Shown: positions 8,930 through 16,382 of the stretch, piece by piece
How the letters are laid out: the number at the start of each line of letters is the position of its first letter
Position numbering within the stretch: position 1 is the first letter of the stretch
From: Bacillota bacterium
GTDB lineage: Bacteria; Bacillota; Clostridia; Tissierellales; Sedimentibacteraceae
Direction of reading: 5' to 3'
Assembly (NCBI GenBank): GCA_023453025.1
Contig: JAEXUD010000004.1
Coordinates: 62,001 to 126,000 of the forward strand
DNA: 64,000 bases
The notes under the pieces: generated by a model
Database searches by the model: none
Seen by the model: only the letters and a program-made list of their open reading frames with translations
What the model was told of the DNA's origin: nothing
Made by a program: the position numbers and the translations under genes

Positions 8930-9610
8930 ATGTTTTTACATGATAAAAAAATGTTGTATGAAGTTAAAGTTGACAGACCTAATCCTAATTATGCGGCTAT
9001 GCTGCAGGAACAGCTTGGAGGCCCGCATGGAGAATTAAAGGCAGCGATGCAGTATCTTTCTCAAAGCATGCGAATTAAAGATAAAGAGATAAAAGATTTA
9101 TTTTTAGATATTGCAGCTGAGGAATTAAGCCACATGGAAATGGTTGCAACTACCGTTAATATGTTGAACGGACATTACTTGGATGCACAAAATGCCACAA
9201 TAGGAAGTATTCAAGCCCACGTATCAACAGGATTAACTCCGGTACTCAGCAATGCGTCCGGTTATTTGTGGACTGCCGCATATATTGAAGAAACGGGTGA
9301 CCTGGTCGCAGATTTGTTGTCTAATATATCAGCTGAACAGCGAGCGAAGGTAGTATATGAGTATTTGTACAGACAAATCAATGATAAGGGTGTGCGAGAT
9401 ACCATAGACTTTTTGTTGAATCGTGAAGAAGCTCACAACACTATGTTCAGGGAAGCATTTAACAAAATTCAAGACACGGGCTCTAATAAAGACTGGGGAG
9501 TTACTGCAGACTCAAAATTATATTTTGATTTATCTTCGCCCGGAACCAATAGCTTTAATTCTCAGAATGCTCAGCCTCCGAGCTTTGCAGCACCTAATTC
9601 TAAAAAATAA
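8930..9610 (+). CDS. Manganese catalase family protein (CotJC-like)
   Basis: A 226-aa ferritin-fold protein. Ligand motifs of Mn catalases are in order: GELKAAMQYLSQ, then EELSHMEM (ExxH), then EETGD, then NREEAHNTMF (ExxH). This supports a di-manganese site that dismutates hydrogen peroxide. The C-terminus is N/S/P-rich, as in spore-associated CotJC-type proteins. AAGGAG precedes the ATG at 8930. It is monocistronic and followed by a stem-loop. It is either a vegetative peroxide scavenger or an inner-coat protein; coat-type neighbours (CotF at 11.3 kb) favour the latter. Confidence 0.88.
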   Translation: MFLHDKKMLYEVKVDRPNPNYAAMLQEQLGGPHGELKAAMQYLSQSMRIKDKEIKDLFLDIAAEELSHMEMVATTVNMLNGHYLDAQNATIGSIQAHVSTGLTPVLSNASGYLWTAAYIEETGDLVADLLSNISAEQRAKVVYEYLYRQINDKGVRDTIDFLLNREEAHNTMFREAFNKIQDTGSNKDWGVTADSKLYFDLSSPGTNSFNSQNAQPPSFAAPNSKK

Positions 9611-9618
9611 TATAAAAA

Positions 9619-9664
9619 ATTACTCCTTCTCAGCTTAAATTTAATAAGCAAGAGAAGGAGTAAT
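9619..9664 (+). terminator. Stem-loop after Mn catalase gene
   Basis: The arms at 9619-9631 and 9652-9664 (ATTACTCCTTCTC and its complement) form a perfect 13-bp stem nine bases after the stop codon. The following bases are TATATAC rather than a T-run, so termination is plausible but not textbook. Confidence 0.45.
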
Positions 9665-9926
9665 ATATACATACTTGGATGTATCGATGGAGGAATTAAC
9701 TTGAAAGGTTAATTAATTAACAACTTAATAATAGCATAAATCTAGATGGCTTGTCAATGAATAGTTTGATTTCATTGTAGAAATATTTAATGAAAGTATT
9801 TTTGTAAAATAATTTTTAATTTCGACACACTTAAAAGTTACAAAAACGACAATAATTTAACTAAACATTTTATGACTTAAGATGTATATCTGAGTGTAAT
9901 AATATTTTATGACAAATAATTAAAAT
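9665..9926. other. AT-rich intergenic stretch, nothing recognised
   Basis: About 260 bases of very AT-rich DNA between the Mn catalase hairpin and the tatA terminator. I see no ORF with a ribosome site, no RNA fold I recognise and no repeat shared with the rest of the window. Confidence 0.5.
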
Positions 9927-9963
9927 AAAAAATACTTAAATAGATATCATTTAAGTATTTTTT
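9927..9963 (-). terminator. Intrinsic terminator of tatA
   Basis: The 15-bp perfect arms 9927-9941 and 9949-9963 surround a 7-base loop. On the minus strand the stem ends in a run of T just after the tatA stop at 9970. The stem is AT-rich. Confidence 0.7.
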
Positions 9964-9969
9964 CTTCTG

Positions 9970-10164
9970 TTAACTTTTTTTGTCTTCTTTTTCATCCTTA
10001 GCTTCAACGCTTATATCTTCAGAAATTTTATTTGCATGTGACTTGAATTGCCCAATAGCTTCTCCTATAGACTTTCCTATTTCAGGAAGCTTAGAAGGTC
10101 CAAAAACTATAAGCGCTATAGCTAATATTAATATAAGCTCAGGTGCACCTATTCTACCAAACAT
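9970..10164 (-). CDS. tatA: Sec-independent translocase TatA
   Basis: A 64-aa protein with the TatA/TatE layout: one N-terminal membrane helix (about 6-20), the FGPSKLPE hinge and an amphipathic helix (IGKSIGEAIGQFK), then a short charged tail. Its length and hinge match TatA of minimal TatAC systems. It lies 145 bases downstream of a gene for a predicted Tat-exported selenolipoprotein on the same strand, with a terminator between them, so it probably has its own promoter. TatC is encoded at 26.0 kb. No TatB is seen in the window. AAAGGTGG precedes the ATG. Confidence 0.93.
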   Translation of the reverse strand: MFGRIGAPELILILAIALIVFGPSKLPEIGKSIGEAIGQFKSHANKISEDISVEAKDEKEDKKS

Positions 10165-10271
10165 ACTATCCCACCTTTAAAACTTTTTTATGATAGTTTC
10201 TAGAAAGATAACTGTGATTTTCTAGAGGTAATCATATTATAATACAATTCAGATTAAATTTCAATTAAATA

Positions 10272-10311
10272 TTAATAAATAAACGAGGATTGCTCCTCGC
10301 TATTTATTTTT
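10272..10311 (-). terminator. Terminator after the selenoprotein gene
   Basis: The GC core ACGAGGA/TCCTCG with a TTGC loop is extended by AT pairs (AAATAAA/TTTATTT) and overlaps the TAA stop at 10310-10312. It reads as an intrinsic terminator for the minus-strand gene and separates it from tatA. Confidence 0.65.
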
Positions 10312-10966
10312 AAGCATACTGTGCGTTTAATAATTCAACAACTTTTCTTGTAATATCTGATGCTACTCCTGCACAACGGGTTTTTCTTTCATCACTGCCC
10401 ATTTCAAATCCTGTCGCTTTCATCCAGTTCCCAACTGAATCCGCACATAAAATTGAGTTCGCAACTGTAGTCTGCAGTTCCATTTTTGGCTGATTCAATG
10501 GAAGCTCTGCTTCTTTATACCAGTTTTCTAATTCTCCCAATAATTTTTTAGCTACATCTGGTTCGCATACTGTACCTAGACATACTGCAGCTGCTCCTAA
10601 AGAACCACAAAGTGATCCTTGTGTGAAGCCTGCGCCAAAGTTATTAAATGCTGCTACAGGAATTTGATTGAACGGATATCCAACTTCTGTTGCTAATGTA
10701 CCGAAGAACCCTTCGATTACTCCGGAACCTCAGCCGCCTTTTTCGAAATATCCGGTAAAAGCTGCTGCCTCAGCTACTGCTGGGTCTAGTTTCTTATAAG
10801 GCCATGGATATGCAGGCGCTTGTGAAGTATCAACATCTGCTGCTGGTGCAGGTGCTGCACAACCTGTAAGAAGTCCGCCTAATGATCCGACTGCAACCAC
10901 ACTTGCTGCAGTGTATCCCATTCCTTTAAGAAAATCCTTTCTTGTTATTTGTTTGTTTTCTGACAT
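10310..10966 (-). CDS. Tat-type selenolipoprotein, C_GCAxxG_C_C family (UGA = Sec79)
   Basis: Read through one in-frame TGA (complement of 10730-10732), this is a continuous 218-residue protein. AGGAGA precedes the ATG at 10966. The N-terminus has a Tat-like motif TRKDFLKG (R-K rather than R-R), a hydrophobic stretch and the lipobox LTGC, so an exported lipoprotein is expected. Residue 79 is the UGA, in GG-U-GSG, where this redox family normally has its first conserved Cys. The 63 codons after the TGA lack any other stop and carry Cys 120, 129 and 134 (LCGSLGAAAVCLGTVC); Cys174 and Cys198 follow. A bSECIS-like hairpin lies 12 bases after the UGA. A standard gene caller would split it into two pieces. 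The family suggests redox chemistry; substrate and partner are unknown. Confidence 0.85.
10700..10717 (-). promoter_or_regulatory. Putative bacterial SECIS hairpin
   Basis: In the mRNA, AUCGAAG pairs with CUUCGGU (7 bp, one G-U) around the loop GGUU. Two more pairs (GU/AC) below are separated by one bulged A. The hairpin begins 12 bases after the UGA, and the loop opens with two Gs. Bacterial SECIS elements need a G at the start of the apical loop and a UGA-to-hairpin distance close to this. Confidence 0.65.
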
Positions 10967-11240
10967 ATTTGTCTCTCCTATTATAATAGTATAAAACTTG
11001 CCATATAATTTATGACATATGTTAATTATAATACAAGCTATGTGTTTTTTCAATGATATAAATATAATTTGTTGAAATTTCAAATAAAGTAAGGAAAAAC
11101 ATTATAAAAACATTATAAAAATAATTTATACCATGCGCATTCAATAATAAAATAAAGTTATTTTAAATAATAATATAATTAAAAAATAAGAAAGTATTGA
11201 ATATTAAGAATATTTAATTTCAATAATCGATAAATTACAT

Positions 11241-11265
11241 AAAAAAAGCGCCTGAGACGCGCTTC
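11241..11265 (-). terminator. Intrinsic terminator of CotF-domain gene
   Basis: AGCGC and GCGCT (11247-11251, 11259-11263) form a GC-rich stem with a 7-base loop. On the minus strand a run of six or more T follows, about 20 bases beyond the stop at 11288. Confidence 0.75.
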
Positions 11266-11287
11266 TTTTATTTTAATTCAAATTAAG

Positions 11288-11818
11288 CTATTTCACCTGA
11301 TACATTCCATTATTTTCCATATATTTAAAAATAGATTCTCCATGCTGCTGTTCTTCTTTTTGAATATGATTTAAGATATTACGAACCTGTGGATCTCTAA
11401 ATTCAAATATAGCTGTGTTATATGCGCCGGAAACATATTTTTCTGTCATGAGCATATCGGTACATAAATCTTTGTCAGAGTTATTATAATTTTGCGATTG
11501 TCCTTTAGGCATAAAGTTTGATGATTGACTCATCTGTTGTGCTTTCATCTGCATCTGTTGACTGCCGCTTTGCTGTTGACTGCCCTGCTGAGAGCTGCTG
11601 CCTTGAGAACCGGATTGCTGCATTTGCGGCATTTGTCCCTTTAACAACTGATCTAGCGTATTATAGTGTTCTTGTTCAGTTTGACCGTTTTGCTGGAAAA
11701 TAGTTTTTAGCTGCGGATCTTGTGCTAGACTTGCATAATTTGAATACTTTTGTATACAAATCTTCTCATGGTTCTTTTGATCTTCTAATAGTGTTCTTTC
11801 TTTTTGCGAAAAATTCAT
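11288..11818 (-). CDS. Spore coat protein, CotF domain
   Basis: A 176-aa protein of two helical halves with CotF-family signatures: an N-terminal EDQKNHEKICIQKYSNYA and a C-terminal DMLMTEKYVSGAYNTAIFE with IQKEEQQHGE. The halves are joined by a Gln/Ser/Gly/Met-rich low-complexity linker (about residues 70-100), which is longer than usual. The ATG at 11818 follows GGGAGGTG; the upstream ATG at 11833 lacks a site. It is likely incorporated in the spore coat and points to an endospore former. It is monocistronic with its own terminator. Confidence 0.88.
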   Translation of the reverse strand: MNFSQKERTLLEDQKNHEKICIQKYSNYASLAQDPQLKTIFQQNGQTEQEHYNTLDQLLKGQMPQMQQSGSQGSSSQQGSQQQSGSQQMQMKAQQMSQSSNFMPKGQSQNYNNSDKDLCTDMLMTEKYVSGAYNTAIFEFRDPQVRNILNHIQKEEQQHGESIFKYMENNGMYQVK

Positions 11819-11994
11819 ATAAACACCTCCCATAATATTATTTTCAAAATAAAAAAATATATCCCTTAAAATAAAATGAAAATATATCTTATAAAATTAA
11901 TTGCATTTTTTAGTCAAAAAGTTATAATATATATTAAATTTATAAATTTTACCAAAATATATAAATTTATAAAATTCAAACTAAGGAGAATCTG

Positions 11995-12699
11995 ATGAAA
12001 TATACTGTTGACCAACCAATTTTTGAGTTAAGCCCTAATATAAAGTTTGGAATTATAATTGGACATAACATTCAAAACTCAGAAACAAATAAGCAGGATG
12101 AAGAAAGATTAAGAAAAGCAGAATCTAAAATGAGTGAACAAATAAAGCCTGAGCAGCTAAGGGAATTACATAATGTATCTTTATACAGAGATGTAATGGT
12201 TAAGTCGGGAATTAATCCAAACAAATACCCACCGTCAGTTGAAGCTATGTTTAAAAGGATAATAAAAGGAGGAAAGCTTCCGATTATAAATTCACTGGTT
12301 GATTTATGCAATGTTGTATCAATAGAAAACGGAATATCTCTGGGAGGTCATGATTTAAAGGATATTCATGAAGATTTGGAAGTTCGATACAGCAAAAGCA
12401 AAGATGTGTTTTTACCCTTTGGAGCAGAAGAATACGAAGATGTGCCTGTTGGGGAACTTGTATTTACAAGTGGCAATGTAGTTCAGACGCTGAAGTGGGT
12501 TTGGCGGCAAAGCGAATTGGGAAAAATAACTTTAGACACTCATGATGTATTCTTCCAGCTTGTCGGGTTTGAATATGAAGAGGACTCATCTCTACATATT
12601 GCAATGGATGAAATTGAAACTTTGGTTAAAGAAAGATTCCAGGGAAGCAGCACAAGATATTTGGTTGATATAAACAATCCGTCTATAGAATTTAATTAA
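11995..12699 (+). CDS. B3/B4 domain protein (PheRS beta-like, tRNA-binding)
   Basis: A 234-aa stand-alone B3/B4 domain. The region from about residue 75 to 225 contains the signature stretch NSLVDLCNVVSIENGISLGGHDL, followed by a strand-rich C-terminus with VDINNP. In phenylalanyl-tRNA synthetase this fold takes part in editing; free-standing versions are often annotated as tRNA-binding or editing proteins but are poorly characterised. AAGGAG precedes the ATG. It is a single gene, with no operon partner. Confidence 0.82.
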   Translation: MKYTVDQPIFELSPNIKFGIIIGHNIQNSETNKQDEERLRKAESKMSEQIKPEQLRELHNVSLYRDVMVKSGINPNKYPPSVEAMFKRIIKGGKLPIINSLVDLCNVVSIENGISLGGHDLKDIHEDLEVRYSKSKDVFLPFGAEEYEDVPVGELVFTSGNVVQTLKWVWRQSELGKITLDTHDVFFQLVGFEYEEDSSLHIAMDEIETLVKERFQGSSTRYLVDINNPSIEFN

Positions 12700-12804
12700 G
12701 AATTTTCCCGTACCCCCAAAATTTGCTTCATATATTCGAAAACTATAATGTATTCATGACACAGCCGAATACAATAACAAATTATTTATATGGAGGGAAT
12801 ATGT

Positions 12805-14475
12805 ATGAAAAGTAAACGCATATTACAAATTTTGGCATTAGTGATCGCTCTGAGCATGATATTCACGACCGCAGCATTTGCAGTGCCGGGGCATAAGAAT
12901 TTTGAAAAAAATTTTAAAAGCCTTAAATTAAATGATGAGGATTATAATCGTGCTTTAATGTCCTTAATATCAAAGGAAATTGTCAAAGGTTATGGCAAAG
13001 GCGAATATGGACTAAGGGGAAATGTCAAGCGCGGCGATGTAATTGTAATGATTATCAGGGCTTTGGAATTGGAAGATAATTATGATTTCAGAGAACTAGG
13101 AGCAAATTATCTGAGTATGTTGAAGGATATCGATGATTTTGAAGATGTAAAAGACATAAATGCTTATTATTATGGACCGATAAAAATAGCAAAAAAACTT
13201 GGCATAGCCAGAGGTGATGGCATATACTTTAAGCCTAACACCCCTGTAACAATTCAAGAAGCTATTTGGTTAATCAGTCGTGCAGAAGCATTGTTAGATA
13301 AAAACATTGATATGGATTCCGACAGGATAGAAGAATTAAAAGAAATATATGCCGATGAATTAAATGATTTTGCAAAAAGACAAGATGTATTCTGGATGCT
13401 TAATTATGTGCTGGATTTGGAAGAAATTGAAGAAGATTTTAATCTTAAAAATATTAATATAGATTTGGAAGATGAAAGTCAGCTGAATTTCGAAGACGAC
13501 TGGTTCGAAGATGCTTATACTGGTGATAGCAGTGATTTGAAATATATTAAATTTACTCTGCCGGACGGTGGCGGCAAACTATACTATAACTACGACAAAG
13601 ATGAAAATAAAAATTCTTTAGTGTCGGAAAAAATCAAATATTATTTTGATGATGAAGAAGATACTGAAATTGAAAATATATCATTTGTCCCAGATGATAA
13701 TTATAAAGGAAATGTTACAATAGAGTATAGTGCATATACTGACGAAGAATCATATTCAGGCTTGATTAAAATAACAGTTGACTATAATACTCCGGATATC
13801 ATAACGTACAATGTTAAAGAAAATAAGTATGTTAACTTCGATGAAGAAGATTTTGATAAAAACATTGACGAAGTAACATTTGAATTACCTGATGAGAAGA
13901 CAGGGACATTATATTATGATGATGATGAAGACGGAAGACCGGAAAGTGATGAGGTCATCAGCAAGAAAACCGTATTTGACAGAGACCAGCTGGATAATAT
14001 AATTTTCAAAACATATCAGTACTTTAAAGGCGAAGCAGCTGTTAAATACACAGCCGATGAACATATAAACAATGAAGTGGACAAAACATACTATGGTGAA
14101 ATAAAAATAATAGTTGAGGGCGTTCAAGATATTGCATCAATAAAACTAGATTGTGATTTTGATGACGGGTGGGTCAACATAGATTTGAATAATAATTTAG
14201 AAGATATAACCGAAGATGATGACCCATTTGACTTAGACGATGTTGATTATGTTAAATTAGAGCAGCCAAAAGATGGAACGTTGAAGATTAAGCTTAAAGA
14301 TAAGAGTTTAATAAATGCAGACTATGAAGACAGTTATGAATTAAAAGAAATTGAATATATTAGATATATTTTTGAAGATAACGGAGAAATAGAAATCAAT
14401 TACAAAGTATATGACGAAAAAGTTAATTCTGTACTGGAATATGATGGTATAATCATAATTGACATTGATAATTAA
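12805..14475 (+). CDS. Secreted acidic surface protein, SLH-like N-terminus plus beta-rich repeats
   Basis: A 556-aa exported protein. A signal peptide covers about residues 1-29 (ending TAAFA). Residues 40-210 resemble S-layer homology repeats (KEIVKGYGKGEYGLRGNVKRGDVIVMI and IARGDGIYFKPNTPVTIQEA show the pattern). The remainder has three Ig-like beta repeats of about 100 residues, each with F-x-LPD/QPxxGxLYY or similar and ending in GxIKIxV. The protein is extremely rich in Asp and Glu, which suggests calcium binding. The ATG at 12805 follows GGAGGG; an in-frame ATG at 12790 does not. Anchoring to the wall is inferred from the SLH-like part. Confidence 0.7.
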   Translation: MKSKRILQILALVIALSMIFTTAAFAVPGHKNFEKNFKSLKLNDEDYNRALMSLISKEIVKGYGKGEYGLRGNVKRGDVIVMIIRALELEDNYDFRELGANYLSMLKDIDDFEDVKDINAYYYGPIKIAKKLGIARGDGIYFKPNTPVTIQEAIWLISRAEALLDKNIDMDSDRIEELKEIYADELNDFAKRQDVFWMLNYVLDLEEIEEDFNLKNINIDLEDESQLNFEDDWFEDAYTGDSSDLKYIKFTLPDGGGKLYYNYDKDENKNSLVSEKIKYYFDDEEDTEIENISFVPDDNYKGNVTIEYSAYTDEESYSGLIKITVDYNTPDIITYNVKENKYVNFDEEDFDKNIDEVTFELPDEKTGTLYYDDDEDGRPESDEVISKKTVFDRDQLDNIIFKTYQYFKGEAAVKYTADEHINNEVDKTYYGEIKIIVEGVQDIASIKLDCDFDDGWVNIDLNNNLEDITEDDDPFDLDDVDYVKLEQPKDGTLKIKLKDKSLINADYEDSYELKEIEYIRYIFEDNGEIEINYKVYDEKVNSVLEYDGIIIIDIDN

Positions 14476-14518
14476 TAAAGTGTGGGCTTAGGGAATTTTT
14501 AACACTCTGACAAAATAA

Positions 14519-14553
14519 AAAAGCATTAAAATATTTTGTATTTTAATGCTTTT
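14519..14553. terminator. Bidirectional intrinsic terminator
   Basis: The perfect 15-bp arms 14519-14533 and 14539-14553 with a 5-base loop lie between the surface-protein gene and the convergent AgcS gene. There is a T-run on the plus side and an A-run (T on minus) on the other, so it should serve both genes. Confidence 0.8.
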
Positions 14554-14571
14554 ATTATTTCTTATAAAAAA

Positions 14572-15921
14572 TTATTTAGAAGCTTTTTCTCTGGCAAAGA
14601 ATTCCTTTGAAAGCTTAAATACTGTTCCGCTCAATGCCAGAACACCTATTAAGTTAGGAATTGCCATTAATCCGTTTAATGTATCAGCTAATGACCAAAC
14701 GAATTCCAAACCGCCTATTGCTCCGATTAATACGAATGGTATCCATAAAATTCTATAAACCATATTTGCTTTAGGTCCGAATAAGTATTCAGCACATCTT
14801 TCACCGTAGTATTCCCAACCGACAATAGTTGAAAATGCAAACAGTACTATGCCTATTGAAACTATATATCCACCACCTGCAAATGAAGCGTTGAATGCAT
14901 CTGTAGTAAGAGCTGCACCGGTTGCTCCGGTTTCCCATACGCCTGATGTGATTATTGCCAAAGCTGTTATAGAGCAAATAATAATGGTATCTGCAAATAC
15001 TTCGAATACTCCCCATAATCCCTGACGAACCGGGTGATCTGTAGTTGCTGCAGCGTGAGCTATAGGAGCACTACCTAAACCAGCTTCGTTAGTGAATACA
15101 CCACGGGCAATACCAAATCTCATAGCTTGTGCTATTCCAACACCGGCAAATCCGCCGACAGCTGCATGTCCTGTAAATGCACTTGAGAATATTAAACCGA
15201 ATGCTGCAGGTATTTTAGCAATATTCATAAATATTATTACAAGTCCACCAAGAATATAAATAGCAGCCATGAAAGGAACTAATTTTTCAGTGAAAGCACC
15301 GATTCTTTTGATTCCGCCTATAATAACTAATGCTGTAAGAATTGCCAATACCACACCTGTAATCCATGGGTTAAGATTGAAGGATGATTGTAATGCAGCT
15401 GCAACTGAGTTTGATTGAACCATGTTGCCTATACCAAATGCTGCGAAAGCACCAAATATTGCAAATAATACTGCCAGCCATTTCCATCCAAGACCGTTAG
15501 TTATATAATACATTGGTCCGCCGACAAAACGACCGTCCTCGGTTTTTTCTCTGAAGTTAACTGCAAGAACAACCTCTGCAAATTTAGTAGTCATACCTAA
15601 AATTGCTGCAAACCACATCCAGAAAACTGCTCCAGGTCCACCTAATGCAATTGCTGTTGCAACGCCTGCGATATTTCCTGTTCCAACTGTTGCTGCAAGA
15701 GCCGTAGCAACTGCCTGGAATGCTGTTACTTCACCTTCACCTGTGCTGTCTTTAGCAAACATTTTAAGTAAAGTGTTCTTAAGAATGTAGCCTAGTTTTG
15801 AAATTGAGAAGAATCCAGTTTTTAATGATAAAAATAGTCCGGTTCCAACTATCAGGACAAGCATTGGTGGTCCCCACACAATACCGTTAACCCAGTTGTT
15901 AATGTTCATAATTGCTTCCAT
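14572..15921 (-). CDS. Sodium:alanine/glycine symporter, AGCS family
   Basis: A 449-aa membrane protein of about eleven helices with AGCS signatures: AVATALAATVGTGNIAGVATAI near residue 65-90, GGPMYYITNGLG near 135, and RGVFTNEAGLGSAPIAHA near 275-290. It imports alanine or glycine with Na+. GGAGG lies eight bases before the ATG. It is monocistronic, with a long upstream region and a bidirectional terminator downstream. I see no glycine riboswitch in the leader. Confidence 0.93.
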   Translation of the reverse strand: MEAIMNINNWVNGIVWGPPMLVLIVGTGLFLSLKTGFFSISKLGYILKNTLLKMFAKDSTGEGEVTAFQAVATALAATVGTGNIAGVATAIALGGPGAVFWMWFAAILGMTTKFAEVVLAVNFREKTEDGRFVGGPMYYITNGLGWKWLAVLFAIFGAFAAFGIGNMVQSNSVAAALQSSFNLNPWITGVVLAILTALVIIGGIKRIGAFTEKLVPFMAAIYILGGLVIIFMNIAKIPAAFGLIFSSAFTGHAAVGGFAGVGIAQAMRFGIARGVFTNEAGLGSAPIAHAAATTDHPVRQGLWGVFEVFADTIIICSITALAIITSGVWETGATGAALTTDAFNASFAGGGYIVSIGIVLFAFSTIVGWEYYGERCAEYLFGPKANMVYRILWIPFVLIGAIGGLEFVWSLADTLNGLMAIPNLIGVLALSGTVFKLSKEFFAREKASK

Positions 15922-16341
15922 ACTTAAAGCCTCCTTTAAATTATATATAATGAAAAACGATATATTAGTTATAAATATAACGTTTTCTTTATTATATCAT
16001 CAAAGTTTTAAATGCACAAGATATCAAAATGGAAAATATCTTCATATGTTTGTCGATTAGGTCACTTTATAGAAAGTTATGATACCAATTAAGAACATTT
16101 TCTGAATATGTTCTTTATAGTCAGGACTAAATTTTACATTTTATTAACAATAAGTTAATTACTTAACTTGCACAATGATTTAATGAAAACGTTTAAATTA
16201 GCCAAAATATAAAAATATTGAATTGAGCTATAATTTATGAGTCGAATTCTGCGAATAGATTGTTAAAATTTATACGATAGTAAGATTATTTAACAAGGCA
16301 ATTTCTGTTGTATATTTTATAATATTAAAAATATTTAATAT
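15922..16341. other. AT-rich upstream region of the AgcS gene
   Basis: About 420 bases with no supported ORF. The part next to the AgcS gene has an inverted pair, AACGATATATTAGTTATAAATATAACGTT-like, near 15955-15983, possibly an operator. The rest is featureless AT-rich DNA. Confidence 0.35.
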
Positions 16342-16377
16342 AAAAATAGTAACGATTAGTTTATCGTTACTATTTTT
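16342..16377 (-). terminator. Terminator of amidohydrolase gene
   Basis: The perfect 15-bp arms 16342-16356 and 16363-16377 around a 6-base loop start five bases beyond the stop. The minus-strand arm ends in a T-run. Confidence 0.8.
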
Positions 16378-16382
16378 AACTT

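Noticed and set aside
10310..10540. C-terminal piece of the selenoprotein as an independent gene starting at TTG 10540
   Set aside because: It has no ribosome site, and the frame is open upstream up to the UGA with family-consistent sequence.
10730..10732. TGA as a real stop or a sequencing frameshift
   Set aside because: The downstream frame is the same phase, needs no indel, and a SECIS-like hairpin follows; a point error remains possible.
15922..16341. Glycine riboswitch before the AgcS gene
   Set aside because: No paired glycine-aptamer motifs are visible on the minus strand of this region.
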